Shown here piece by piece: positions 9,295-17,719 of a stretch of DNA of 64,000 nucleotides; the stretch's first letter is position 1, and each line of letters starts with the position of its first letter. A program made the translations under genes and the position numbers. The notes beneath the pieces were generated by a model. The model saw only the letters and a program-made list of their open reading frames with translations. It searched no databases and was not told where the DNA came from. The stretch is from Pseudomonas sp. RIT409 (lineage in GTDB: Bacteria > Pseudomonadota > Gammaproteobacteria > Pseudomonadales > Pseudomonadaceae): the NCBI RefSeq assembly GCF_003052515.2, contig NZ_QARE02000005.1, forward strand, positions 124,001-188,000, read 5' to 3'.

Positions 9295-9918
9295 ATGCGT
9301 GAAACCCCCGTATTCATCGATGGCCCGGTGGGCCAACTCGAAGCCCTGTACCTCGATCTGGAGGAGGCCAAGGGCCTGGCGCTGATCTGCCATCCTAACC
9401 CGGTTCAGGGCGGCACGATGCTCAATAAGGTCGTATCGACCCTGCAACGCACCGCGCGTGACGCAGGATACATCACGCTGCGTTTCAACTATCGGGGCGT
9501 TGGAGAGAGCGCGGGCAGTTCGGACATGGGCCAGGGCGAAGTCGACGATGCAGAAGCCGCCGCTGTCTGGCTGCGTGAGAAGCACCCCGACCTGCCGATG
9601 ACCCTGTTCGGTTTCTCGTTCGGTGGTTTTGTCGCCGCCACTCTCGGTGGTCGCCTTGAAGCCAAGGGGCAAGTGCTGAGTCATCTGTTCATGGTAGCGC
9701 CCGCGGTGATGCGTATCGCTGATCCGGGTTCGCTGCCCCAACAAGCGCCTTTGACCCTGATTCAGCCGGAAACCGACGAAGTCGTTGACCCACAACTCGT
9801 ATATGCCTGGTCTGACGCACTCTCGCGCCCCCATGAGCTGCTGAAAGTGGCAGAATGCGGGCACTTTTTCCACGGCAAGCTGACCGATCTCAAGGATCTG
9901 GTCGTACCGCGCCTTTGA
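9295..9918 (+). CDS. Alpha/beta hydrolase, COG2945 type
   Basis: A 207-residue cytoplasmic alpha/beta-fold hydrolase. The N-terminal ICHPNPVQGGTM motif marks the COG2945 subfamily. The nucleophile elbow is GFSFGGF, with Ser as nucleophile, and a C-terminal His (CGHFFHGKL) completes the triad; GVGESAG lies between. The substrate is unknown. ATG at 9295 follows a GGAG about 14 bases upstream, whereas an in-frame TTG at 9289 would be better spaced, so the start is uncertain by two residues. trpS begins 30 bases downstream and may be co-transcribed. Confidence 0.85.
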   Translation: MRETPVFIDGPVGQLEALYLDLEEAKGLALICHPNPVQGGTMLNKVVSTLQRTARDAGYITLRFNYRGVGESAGSSDMGQGEVDDAEAAAVWLREKHPDLPMTLFGFSFGGFVAATLGGRLEAKGQVLSHLFMVAPAVMRIADPGSLPQQAPLTLIQPETDEVVDPQLVYAWSDALSRPHELLKVAECGHFFHGKLTDLKDLVVPRL

Positions 9919-9948
9919 ATCCGCCGCACCCAGAATAAGCGACCTGCC

Positions 9949-11298
9949 ATGACCACTCGTATCCTGACCGGTATCACCACCACCGGTACGCCCCATTTGG
10001 GGAACTACGCCGGTGCCATTCGCCCGGCCATCGTCGCCAGCCGCCAGAGCGATGCCGATTCGTTCTACTTCCTGGCGGACTACCACGCGTTGATCAAATG
10101 CGACGACCCTCAGCGCATCCAGCGTTCGCGTCTGGAAATCGCCGCGACGTGGCTCGCCGCTGGCTTGGACGTGGACCGGGTGACCTTCTATCGCCAGTCC
10201 GACATTCCGGAAATCCCTGAGTTGACCTGGCTGCTGACCTGCGTCGCGGGCAAGGGCCTGCTCAATCGCGCCCACGCTTACAAGGCTTCCGTCGACAAGA
10301 ACGTCGAAGCGGGAGAGGACCCGGATGCGGGCGTCACCATGGGGCTTTTCAGCTATCCCGTGCTGATGGCGGCGGACATCCTGATGTTCAACGCGGAGCA
10401 AGTGCCGGTCGGTCGTGACCAGATTCAGCACGTGGAGATGGCCCGCGACATCGGCCAGCGCTTCAACCACCTGTTCGGCCAGGGCAAAGCGTTTTTCGTC
10501 ATGCCCGAAGCGCTGATCGAAGAGAGCGTGGCGACCCTTCCGGGCCTCGACGGTCGCAAGATGTCGAAGAGCTACGACAACACCATCCCTTTGTTCAGCA
10601 GTGCGAAAGCGATGAAGGAGGCGATTTCGCGCATCGTCACTGACTCGCGCCTGCCGGGCGAGCCCAAGGATCCGGACAATTCGCACTTGTTCACCTTGTA
10701 TCAGGCTTTCGCCACTCAAGAGCAGACCCAGGCACTGCGTGCTGATCTGTTGCAAGGGCTAGGCTGGGGTGACGCCAAACAACGTCTGTTCCAGTTGCTC
10801 GACACGGAACTGGGTGAGGCGCGTGAGAATTACCATCGTCTGATCGAACGTCCGGCCGATCTCGAAGACATTCTGCTGGCCGGTGCCCAGAAGGCGCGTC
10901 GTATCGCCACTCCGTTCCTCGGTGAACTGCGTGAGGCCGTGGGCCTGCGCTCTTTCCGCGAGTCCACGCAAGCGGTCGCTGCGACGAAAAAGAAAGCCGT
11001 CAAAGGCGCGCGTTTCGTCAGCTTCCGCGAGGACGACGGCAGTTTCCGTTTCCGTCTGTTGGCCGCTGATGGCGAGCAACTGCTGCTGTCGCGGACCTTC
11101 GCCGATGGCAAGGCAGCGGGTGCCGTCACCAAGCAGTTGCAGCAAGGCGGCCCGCTGGACATCCGCAGCGAAGGCCAGGCCTTCACGGTCTGGCTGGACG
11201 GAGCCTGTGTCGCGGACAGTCCGTCCTATGCCGAGGCTACGGCCCGTGATGCGGCTATCGAGAGCCTGAGGCTGGCCTTGACGCCGCAGCAGGATTAA
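9949..11298 (+). CDS. trpS: Tryptophanyl-tRNA synthetase with C-terminal extension
   Basis: A 449-residue class I aminoacyl-tRNA synthetase that charges tRNA-Trp. The HIGH-like signature is TGTPHLGNY near residue 11-19 and the KMSKS loop is exactly KMSKS at 204-208. Typical bacterial TrpS ends near residue 335. Here about 100 extra residues follow (from roughly 345), with two repeats resembling the YegP/DUF1508 fold (VSFREDDGSFRFRLLAADGE and a terminal SYAEATARDAAIESL). This longer form is the usual size in Pseudomonas. The resemblance of the tail to YegP is my inference from motif pattern. Confidence 0.95.
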   Translation: MTTRILTGITTTGTPHLGNYAGAIRPAIVASRQSDADSFYFLADYHALIKCDDPQRIQRSRLEIAATWLAAGLDVDRVTFYRQSDIPEIPELTWLLTCVAGKGLLNRAHAYKASVDKNVEAGEDPDAGVTMGLFSYPVLMAADILMFNAEQVPVGRDQIQHVEMARDIGQRFNHLFGQGKAFFVMPEALIEESVATLPGLDGRKMSKSYDNTIPLFSSAKAMKEAISRIVTDSRLPGEPKDPDNSHLFTLYQAFATQEQTQALRADLLQGLGWGDAKQRLFQLLDTELGEARENYHRLIERPADLEDILLAGAQKARRIATPFLGELREAVGLRSFRESTQAVAATKKKAVKGARFVSFREDDGSFRFRLLAADGEQLLLSRTFADGKAAGAVTKQLQQGGPLDIRSEGQAFTVWLDGACVADSPSYAEATARDAAIESLRLALTPQQD

Positions 11299-11309
11299 TT
11301 GCCATTACA

Positions 11310-11343
11310 ACGGGCCATCGCTACAGTGACGGCCCGTTTTTGT
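11310..11343 (+). terminator. Intrinsic terminator after trpS
   Basis: A GGGCC/GGCCC stem (11310-11316 with 11331-11337) is followed by TTTTTGTT. It lies between trpS and zapE, so zapE probably has its own promoter or depends on readthrough. Confidence 0.75.
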
Positions 11344-11361
11344 TACCTCGTTAACGAAATT

Positions 11362-12456
11362 ATGACGCCTCTAGAAAGCTATCAGAACGACCTTAAGAAA
11401 CCCGAGTTCTTCCATGACGCCGCGCAGGAAAATGCGGTGCGTCATCTGCAGCGTCTGTACGACGATCTGATCGCCGCCCATGAGAGCAAGCCCGGCCTGT
11501 TCGGCAAGCTGTTCGGCAAGAAGGACGCCACGTTGGTCAAAGGCCTGTATTTCTGGGGTGGGGTAGGTCGGGGCAAGACCTATCTGGTGGACACCTTCTT
11601 TGAGGCGCTGCCGTTCGAAGACAAGATGCGCACGCACTTCCACCGTTTCATGAAGCGTGTGCACGAGGAAATGAAGACCCTCAAGGGTGAGAAGGATCCG
11701 CTGAAGGCGATTGCCAAGCGCTTCGCTCAGGAAGCCCGAGTCATCTGCTTCGACGAGTTTTTCGTGTCCGATATCACCGATGCCATGATTCTCGGCACCT
11801 TGATGGAGGAACTCTTCAAGAACGGCGTGACCCTCGTGGCCACGTCGAACATCGTGCCGGACGGTCTGTACAAGGACGGCCTGCAGCGGGCTCGCTTCCT
11901 GCCAGCGATTGCGCTGATCAAGCAGAATACCGACATCGTCAACGTCGACAGCGGCGTGGACTACCGCTTGCGTCATCTGGAGCAGGCCGAGCTGTTCCAC
12001 TTTCCACTGAACGAAGCTGCGCATGAAAGCTTGCGCAAAAGCTTTCGTGCCCTGACGCCAGAGTGCACCAAGGCCACCGAAAACGATGTGCTGATGATCG
12101 AGAACCGCCCGATCAAGGCGCTGCGTACCTGCGACGATGTGGCTTGGTTCGAGTTTCGCGAACTGTGCGACGGCCCGCGCAGCCAGAATGACTACATCGA
12201 GTTGGGCAAGATCTTCCACGCCGTTTTGCTCAGCGGCGTTGAGCAGATGAGTGTCACCACCGACGACGTCGCCCGTCGCTTCATCAACATGGTCGACGAG
12301 TTTTACGACCGCAACGTGAAGCTGATCATTTCGGCAGAAGTCGAGCTGAAGGATCTGTATGCCGGTGGCCGGTTGAACTTCGAATTCCAGCGCACGCTGA
12401 GCCGCTTGCTGGAGATGCAATCCCACGAGTTCCTGTCACGGGCGCACAAGCCGTAA
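11362..12456 (+). CDS. zapE: Cell division protein ZapE (AFG1-family ATPase)
   Basis: A 364-residue P-loop ATPase of the AFG1 family. Walker A is GGVGRGKT (66-73), Walker B is VICFDEFFVSD, and a sensor region ATSNIVPDGLYKDGLQR follows. In E. coli ZapE joins the constricting divisome and destabilises FtsZ polymers under stress. The family has a mitochondrial counterpart in protein quality control. The open frame runs upstream into the trpS terminator; ATG at 11362 gives the family length. It ends 14 bases before the REPIN array. Confidence 0.93.
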   Translation: MTPLESYQNDLKKPEFFHDAAQENAVRHLQRLYDDLIAAHESKPGLFGKLFGKKDATLVKGLYFWGGVGRGKTYLVDTFFEALPFEDKMRTHFHRFMKRVHEEMKTLKGEKDPLKAIAKRFAQEARVICFDEFFVSDITDAMILGTLMEELFKNGVTLVATSNIVPDGLYKDGLQRARFLPAIALIKQNTDIVNVDSGVDYRLRHLEQAELFHFPLNEAAHESLRKSFRALTPECTKATENDVLMIENRPIKALRTCDDVAWFEFRELCDGPRSQNDYIELGKIFHAVLLSGVEQMSVTTDDVARRFINMVDEFYDRNVKLIISAEVELKDLYAGGRLNFEFQRTLSRLLEMQSHEFLSRAHKP

Positions 12457-12565
12457 CCGCAGTCACCACCTGTAGGAGCGCGCTTGCCCGCGATCGCGAT
12501 TGCTCAGTCAGAACAGGGTTGTCTGACACGCCGCTGTCGCGGGCAAGCGCGCTCCTACTGTCGAT

Positions 12566-12644
12566 TTAGGCGGCCTGCTGGAATTGTTGCCGGTATTGAT
12601 TGGGCGACAACTCCGTGTGCTGGCGGAGCAGCCGAGCGAACAAG
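12566..12644 (-). pseudogene. Duplicated 3' end of the GlxA-type regulator, distal copy
   Basis: Seventy-nine bases that match the end of the regulator gene including its TAA stop, in the same orientation. Eight bases differ: six fall in five codons and are synonymous (Pro, Leu, Thr, Gln, Arg), and two change Phe to Leu. Without upstream sequence it cannot be expressed as a protein. It is probably the older end of the gene left behind by recombination. Confidence 0.85.
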
Positions 12645-12761
12645 TGACCTTGCGTGCGTCACCCCCTGTAGGAGCGCGCTTGCCCGCGATCGCGATCGCT
12701 CAGTCAGAACAGGGTTGCCTGACACGCCGCTGTCGCGGGCAAGCGCGCTCCTACAATCGAT

Positions 12762-12840
12762 TTAGGCGGCCTGCTGGAATTGTTGCCGGTAGTGATTCGG
12801 CGACAGCTCGGTGTGTTGCCTGTACAGCCGAGCGAAGGAG
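12762..12840 (-). pseudogene. Duplicated 3' end of the GlxA-type regulator, middle copy
   Basis: A second 79-base copy of the regulator gene end, closer to the live sequence. It differs at three bases, all changing residues (Gln to His, Phe to Tyr, Phe to Ser), which is the pattern of an unselected copy rather than of a functional allele. Confidence 0.85.
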
Positions 12841-12957
12841 TGACCTTGCGTGCGTCACCCCCTGTAGGAGCGCGCTTGCCCGCGACCGCGATCGCTCAGT
12901 CAGAACAAGGTTGTCTGACACGCCGCTGTCGCGGGCAAGCGCGCTCGTACAGTCGAT

Positions 12958-13953
12958 TTAGGCGGCCTGCTGGAATTGTTGCCGGTATTGATTCGGCGAC
13001 AGCTCGGTGTGTTGCCTGAACAGCCGAGCGAAGAAGCTCGCATCGTCATAGCCGACTTCGTAACTGATGGTCTTGATGCTCTTGCGCGACCCAGACAGCA
13101 GCCCTTTGGCGGTCTCGATCCGCAGCCGTTGCAGATAATGCAGCGGTTTATCACCCGTGGCGGTCTGGAAGCGACGCATGAAATTGCGGATGCTCATCCC
13201 GTGTTCGCGCGCCACGTCTTCGAAACGGAATTTGTCGGCGAAGTGCTGCTCGAGCCAATGTTGAATCTGCAGAATGATCACGTCCTGATGCAGTTTCTGG
13301 CCGCCGAAGCCCATGCGCCCTGGCGAATAGCTGCGCTGAACCTCGTAGAGAATGTCCCGCGCCACGGTTTGCGCCACGTTGGCGCCGCAAAAGCGTTCGA
13401 TCAGATAGATATACAAGTCACAGGCTGAGATGCTGCCGCCGGCGCAGTACAGGTTGTCGGCGTCAGTCAGGTGTTTCTCTTGATTGAGCAGTACGTTTGG
13501 AAAGCGCTCGGCGAAGTCATTGAAGAAGCGCCAGTAGGTGGTCGCTTCCTTGCCGTCGAGCAAACCTGCCTCCGCCAGCCAGAACACACCGCTGGCTTCC
13601 CCGCAGAGTACGGCCCCCCGCGCATGCTGCTCGCGTAGCCAGGGCAGGATCTGCGGATACCGGGCGCGCAGCGTGTCGAAATTATCGACGAAGGCAGGAA
13701 GGATGATGATATCGGCGTTTTCCAGCGTACCGTCGACCGGCAGAATCACCTCGCTGAAGCTGCGGACCTGCTGGCCATCGGGGCTGACGAGCCGAGTTTC
13801 GAAGGCGGCTTTCAGGCCTTGGCCCAACTGCTTGCCATAGCGCAGGCTGGCCAGATGAAAGAAGTCTTTGGCCTGAGTCAGGGTCGAGGCGAAGATTCCA
13901 TCGATCGCGAGGATGCTAACGCGCCGCAAGGGCACGGTGTGTTGAGTAGACAT
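12958..13953 (-). CDS. GlxA-family AraC-type transcriptional regulator
   Basis: A 331-residue regulator with an N-terminal DJ-1/PfpI-like (class I glutamine amidotransferase-like) domain, about residues 8-185, and a C-terminal AraC helix-turn-helix pair, about 225-325. Signals are the fold segment GAVLCGEASGVFWLAEAGLLD and the second HTH helix region ISYEVGYDDASFFARLFRQ. Members of this family often control catabolic operons for amino acids or quaternary amines; the ligand here is unknown. It is divergent from the acyl-CoA dehydrogenase gene, which may be a target. Its last 79 bases are duplicated twice downstream. Confidence 0.88.
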   Translation of the reverse strand: MSTQHTVPLRRVSILAIDGIFASTLTQAKDFFHLASLRYGKQLGQGLKAAFETRLVSPDGQQVRSFSEVILPVDGTLENADIIILPAFVDNFDTLRARYPQILPWLREQHARGAVLCGEASGVFWLAEAGLLDGKEATTYWRFFNDFAERFPNVLLNQEKHLTDADNLYCAGGSISACDLYIYLIERFCGANVAQTVARDILYEVQRSYSPGRMGFGGQKLHQDVIILQIQHWLEQHFADKFRFEDVAREHGMSIRNFMRRFQTATGDKPLHYLQRLRIETAKGLLSGSRKSIKTISYEVGYDDASFFARLFRQHTELSPNQYRQQFQQAA

Positions 13954-14097
13954 AATCTTTTGTTCTTATAAGGGAAAGTGGTCAAGCAACGGCGTGATCG
14001 TCTTATTTTTTGTCGGGTGTGTCCAGTGTCGTCGTCAAATCCCTCGGCTTACGCTCTGTTCGTGACGACCAGCCGATCCTTCCCCATAAGGTGTCCC

Positions 14098-15234
14098 ATG
14101 CTCCCAAGACCACTCTTCAGCCCGGAACACGAGCTTTTCCGCGACAGCGTCCGCAAATTTCTCGAGCAACAGGCCGCGCCCTTTCACGCGCAATGGGAAA
14201 AGCAGGGGCATGTTGAGCGCAGCCTGTGGAACCGCGCTGGCGAACAAGGGATGTTGTGTTCCCACCTGCCCGAAGAATACGGCGGCATGGCGGCGGACTT
14301 TCTCTACACCACGGTCGTCATCGAAGAGATTTACCGACTGGGCCTGACCGGCATCGGTTTTTCCCTGCATTCGGACATCGTCGCGCCTTACATCCTGCAT
14401 TACGGCGATGAGGCGCTTAAGCGCAAATACCTGCCGAGGATGGTCTCTGGCGAGTTGGTATCCGCCATCGCCATGACTGAGCCGGGCGCGGGCTCTGACC
14501 TGCAGGGCGTGAAGACCACGGCCGTTCTGCAAGGGGACGAGTACGTCATCAATGGCTCAAAGACATTCATCACTAACGGGTTTCTCGCGGATCTGGTGAT
14601 CGTCGTGGCGAAAACCGACCCCAAGGCAGGCGCGAAGGGGACAAGCCTGTTTCTTGTGGAGGCGGGCACGCCGGGCTTCGAGAAGGGCAAGCGTCTGGAA
14701 AAGGTCGGGATGAAGGCGCAAGACACCTCCGAATTGTTCTTTCAAGATGTTCGGGTGCCGAAGGAGAACCTGTTGGGACAGGCAGGCATGGGCTTTGCCT
14801 ATTTGATGCAGGAGCTGCCACAAGAGCGCCTGACCGTCGCCATTGGTGCCATTGCGTCGGCTGAAGCCGCGTTGCAATGGACACTGGATTACACCCGCGA
14901 GCGCAAGGCGTTTGGGCAGGCGATCGCTGATTTTCAGAACACTCGGTTCAAGCTGGCGGAGATCGCTACCGAAGTGCAGATCGGGCGTGTATTTATCGAC
15001 CGCTGTCTGGCATTGCATTTAGAGGGCAAGCTGGATGTGCCGACGGCGGCGATGGCCAAATACTGGGCTACGGACCTGCAATGCAAGGTGCTGGACGAAT
15101 GCGTGCAATTGCATGGCGGCTACGGCTTCATGTGGGAATACCCGATCGCACGGGCTTGGGCGGATGCGCGGGTGCAGCGGATTTATGCGGGCACCAACGA
15201 GATCATGAAAGAGATCATTGCCCGTTCGCTTTGA
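14098..15234 (+). CDS. Acyl-CoA dehydrogenase, long-chain type
   Basis: A 378-residue FAD-dependent acyl-CoA dehydrogenase. It has the family signatures AMTEPGAGSDLQGVKTTA and QLHGGYGFMWEYPIARAW. At the position where medium-chain enzymes carry the catalytic Glu (YEGT) this protein has YAGTNEIMKEI; a Glu is instead found in LPQERL (Glu243), the arrangement used by long-chain and isovaleryl-CoA dehydrogenases. Glu243 is therefore the likely catalytic base. The exact substrate chain is not deducible. The ATG at 14098 is favoured over longer in-frame starts because it gives the conserved N-terminus. It is divergent from the GlxA-type regulator. Confidence 0.9.
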   Translation: MLPRPLFSPEHELFRDSVRKFLEQQAAPFHAQWEKQGHVERSLWNRAGEQGMLCSHLPEEYGGMAADFLYTTVVIEEIYRLGLTGIGFSLHSDIVAPYILHYGDEALKRKYLPRMVSGELVSAIAMTEPGAGSDLQGVKTTAVLQGDEYVINGSKTFITNGFLADLVIVVAKTDPKAGAKGTSLFLVEAGTPGFEKGKRLEKVGMKAQDTSELFFQDVRVPKENLLGQAGMGFAYLMQELPQERLTVAIGAIASAEAALQWTLDYTRERKAFGQAIADFQNTRFKLAEIATEVQIGRVFIDRCLALHLEGKLDVPTAAMAKYWATDLQCKVLDECVQLHGGYGFMWEYPIARAWADARVQRIYAGTNEIMKEIIARSL

Positions 15235-15244
15235 ATCGAACGCT

Positions 15245-15336
15245 TGTAGGAGCGCGCTTGCCCGCGAATGGGGTGTGTCAGTCAATATCAACGTTTCAGA
15301 CACATCGCAATCGCGGGCAAGCGCGCTCCTACAGGG
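15245..15336. repeat. REPIN between convergent genes
   Basis: Two REP sequences (GTAGGAGCGCGCTTGCCCGCGA and its inverse) separated by about 45 bases lie ten bases after the acyl-CoA dehydrogenase stop and end just before the aldo/keto reductase stop. It could act as a shared transcript end. Confidence 0.92.
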
Positions 15337-15344
15337 GTTGTGCG

Positions 15345-16382
15345 TTACGGAGCTGGGTTTGGTTGATCCTTGTGAATCGCCTCGATGCCCGCCAACACCT
15401 CTTCGGACAACACCAAATCGGCGCTGGCCAGGTTGCTCTCCAGTTGCTCGAGCGTCGTCGCCCCGATGATGTTGCTGGTGACGAACGCACGGCCGGTGAC
15501 GAACGCCAGCGCCATCTGCGCCGGATCCAGGCCATGCTCTCGGGCCAGCGCAACGTAGCGGGCGCAGGCGGCTTCCGATTGCGGATTGAAGTAGCGGGTG
15601 AAGCGACTGTACAGGCTGAGTCGACCTTTGGGTGGGCGGGCACCGTCGGCGTACTTGCCGGACAGCAGTCCGAACGCCATCGGCGAGTACGCCAGCAGGC
15701 CGCATTGTTCGCGAATCGCCACTTCGGCCAGCCCCACCTCGAAGCTGCGGTTCAGCAGGTTGTAGGGGTTCTGGATGGACACCGGGCGTACCAGGCCGTG
15801 GGCCTCAGACTCGGCCAGGTATTTCATCGCGCCCCACGCGCTCTCGTTGGACAGACCCACATGGCGGATCTTCCCAGCCTTGACCTGCTCGTCCAGAGCT
15901 TCGAGGGTCTCGAGCAGCGGCGTGAACTGTTCCTCGCTGTGGGTATAACCCAGCTTGCCGAAGAAATTGGTGCTGCGCTCGGGCCAGTGCAGTTGGTAGA
16001 GATCGATGTAGTCGGTCTGCAAGCGCTTGAGGCTGGCATCGACGGCGGCAACGATATGCGCGCGGTTGAATTTCAGCGGCGCGTTGCGAATGTAGTCGAT
16101 GCCGTTGCCCGGCCCGGCGATTTTGCTGGCGAGGATCCAGTCGGCGCGGTCGCCGCTTTTACTGAACCAGTTGCCGATGATGGTTTCGGTGCTGGCGTAG
16201 GTTTCTTTCTTGGGCGGGACAGGATACATCTCGGCGGTATCCATGAAGTTGATCCCGGCAGCCTTGGCTCGCTCAATCTGGGCGAAGGCTTCGGCCTGGG
16301 TATTCTGCTCGCCCCAGGTCATGGTGCCCAGGCAGATCGCGCTGACAGTGAGGTCGGTTCTGCCCAGTTGGCGGTAATCCAT
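15345..16382 (-). CDS. NADPH-dependent aldo/keto reductase, Tas-like
   Basis: A 345-residue TIM-barrel oxidoreductase of the aldo/keto reductase superfamily. The catalytic tetrad is readable as Asp48, Tyr53, Lys87 and His132 (FMDTAEMYPVPP, ILASKIAG, LYQLHWPERS). The PVPPKKETY insertion and overall length match E. coli Tas. The NADPH-binding region is near SNIIGATTLEQLE at the C-terminus. The physiological substrate is unknown. The start ATG at 16382 follows GGGAGAG at good spacing. It is convergent with the acyl-CoA dehydrogenase and separated from it by a REPIN. Confidence 0.92.
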   Translation of the reverse strand: MDYRQLGRTDLTVSAICLGTMTWGEQNTQAEAFAQIERAKAAGINFMDTAEMYPVPPKKETYASTETIIGNWFSKSGDRADWILASKIAGPGNGIDYIRNAPLKFNRAHIVAAVDASLKRLQTDYIDLYQLHWPERSTNFFGKLGYTHSEEQFTPLLETLEALDEQVKAGKIRHVGLSNESAWGAMKYLAESEAHGLVRPVSIQNPYNLLNRSFEVGLAEVAIREQCGLLAYSPMAFGLLSGKYADGARPPKGRLSLYSRFTRYFNPQSEAACARYVALAREHGLDPAQMALAFVTGRAFVTSNIIGATTLEQLESNLASADLVLSEEVLAGIEAIHKDQPNPAP

Positions 16383-16545
16383 ACAGCTCTCCCGATCAAA
16401 AGACCCATAAAAGCAGGTTGAAATTTTTTTCGCAATCTGCATAATTCCGCAGCTCTTCATCGTGGGAGTGATGCCCCGCGATACAAGACACCGCTGCGAT
16501 CGAACGCGCTGACCCGAGCCCCCTATAGCGTTCGTGCCCGGCGGC

Positions 16546-16581
16546 CTTTGACTTGTCAAAGACCGTACTAACGAGTATGCT
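16546..16581 (+). promoter_or_regulatory. Promoter of rplM-rpsI with overlapping palindrome
   Basis: TTGTCA (16553-16558) and TATGCT (16576-16581) are separated by 17 bases, a good sigma-70 promoter with start near 16588. A perfect 7-2-7 palindrome, CTTTGAC TT GTCAAAG (16546-16561), overlaps the -35 box and could be an operator. Confidence 0.6.
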
Positions 16582-16622
16582 CCGCCGTCTATTTTTTCAG
16601 GCGGCCTTTGAGGCTATAAAGA

Positions 16623-17051
16623 ATGAAAACTTTTACCGCTAAACCGGAAACAGTAAAGCGCGACTGGTACGTCGTCGACGCTGCTGGCCAGACCCTGGGT
16701 CGTTTGGCCACTGAAATCGCGAGCCGTCTGCGTGGCAAGCACAAGCCGGAATATACTCCGCACGTCGACACTGGCGACTACATCGTCGTGATCAACGCTG
16801 AGCAAATCCGTGTCACTGGCGCCAAGACCTCCGACAAGATCTACTACTCTCACTCCGGTTTCCCGGGCGGGATCAAGTCGATCAACTTTGAAAAGCTGAT
16901 CGCCAAAGCTCCTGAGCGCGTGATCGAGACCGCGGTCAAAGGCATGCTGCCTAAGAACCCGCTGGGTCGCGACATGTATCGTAAGCTGAAAGTCTATGCG
17001 GGCGCTGCTCACCCTCATACTGCTCAGCAGCCCCAAGAACTGAAGTTTTAA
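16623..17051 (+). CDS. rplM: 50S ribosomal protein L13
   Basis: A 142-residue early-assembly protein of the large ribosomal subunit. The N-terminus [20 protein letters not shown] and the [18 protein letters not shown] segment are typical, as is the [18 protein letters not shown] motif. Length equals that of E. coli L13. It forms the usual two-gene unit with rpsI, which begins 14 bases after its stop, and is preceded by a short leader from the promoter near 16553. Confidence 0.98.
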   Translation: MKTFTAKPETVKRDWYVVDAAGQTLGRLATEIASRLRGKHKPEYTPHVDTGDYIVVINAEQIRVTGAKTSDKIYYSHSGFPGGIKSINFEKLIAKAPERVIETAVKGMLPKNPLGRDMYRKLKVYAGAAHPHTAQQPQELKF

Positions 17052-17065
17052 CGGAATAGTTCATT

Positions 17066-17458
17066 ATGTCGGCGACTCAAAATTACGGCACTGGCCGTCG
17101 CAAGACCGCAACCGCACGCGTTTTCCTGCGTCCGGGCACCGGTAACATCTCCATCAACAACCGCTCGCTGGACACGTTCTTCGGCCGCGAAACCGCCCGC
17201 ATGGTGGTTCGTCAGCCTCTGGAACTGACCGAGACCGTTGAAAAATTCGACATCTACGTCACCGTTATCGGCGGCGGTGTAAGTGGTCAGGCTGGCGCAA
17301 TTCGCCACGGTATCACCCGCGCTCTGATGTCCTACGACGAAACCCTGCGCAGCGCATTGCGCAAAGCAGGCTACGTCACTCGCGATGCTCGCGAAGTTGA
17401 ACGTAAGAAAGTCGGTCTGCGTAAAGCGCGTAAGCGTCCGCAGTACTCGAAGCGTTAA
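17066..17458 (+). CDS. rpsI: 30S ribosomal protein S9
   Basis: A 130-residue ribosomal protein with the conserved [18 protein letters not shown] start and the basic tail [17 protein letters not shown], which reaches toward the P-site tRNA. It is co-transcribed with rplM and followed within 20 bases by a strong terminator. Confidence 0.98.
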   Translation: MSATQNYGTGRRKTATARVFLRPGTGNISINNRSLDTFFGRETARMVVRQPLELTETVEKFDIYVTVIGGGVSGQAGAIRHGITRALMSYDETLRSALRKAGYVTRDAREVERKKVGLRKARKRPQYSKR

Positions 17459-17471
17459 TTCGCTTTCGTTC

Positions 17472-17514
17472 AAAAAGAACGCTCAGTTCCCTGTGGGAAC
17501 TGGGCGTTTTTTTA
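17472..17514 (+). terminator. Intrinsic terminator after rpsI
   Basis: A roughly 12-bp stem (17479-17490 with 17495-17507, one mismatch) is followed by a run of seven T. Confidence 0.92.
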
Positions 17515-17719
17515 TGGGCGTCTATTATTGGTGATGACGACGTGGATCACCCGCGGATGCCTCGATCTTCATGGCTTCCCAGTTTTCGCCAAACGGCAGT
17601 CTCCTAGAAGGATCAGGGTGCTCCGATTGCCCTTGGCAGGATGCATCGACAGCTAGAAAAATAATTCGAAAAGGGCGCCTGGCCCACCGGGCATCCAACA
17701 GCTGATGGGAGAGGACGTA

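Larger units (their letters stand above)
12471..12957. repeat. Array of three REPINs with duplicated gene ends, 196-base period
   Basis: Three REPINs (12471-12560, 12667-12755, 12863-12951; each a GTAGGAGCGCGCTTGCCCGCG pair in opposite orientation) alternate with copies of the last 79 bases of the regulator gene that ends at 12958. The copies lie at 12566-12644 and 12762-12840; the live gene end is 12958-13036. All landmarks recur at exactly 196 bases. A 22-base spacer ending GTCACCCC follows each duplicated copy. Open frames across the array arise from the repeats and are not genes. Confidence 0.95.

Noticed and set aside
12471..12957. Possible CRISPR array
   Set aside because: The repeats are about 90 bases, palindromic REP pairs; the spaces between them are themselves copies of a gene end, and no cas gene is near.
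12484..12961. Overlapping open frames (up to 125 codons) across the REPIN array
   Set aside because: They translate the repeated REP and gene-end sequences, recur with the 196-base period, and lack ribosome sites; they are by-products of GC-rich repeats.
15081..16421. Plus-strand frame (446 codons) covering the REPIN and the aldo/keto reductase
   Set aside because: The reductase on the other strand has a complete catalytic tetrad and ribosome site; the plus frame runs through a REPIN and resembles no family.
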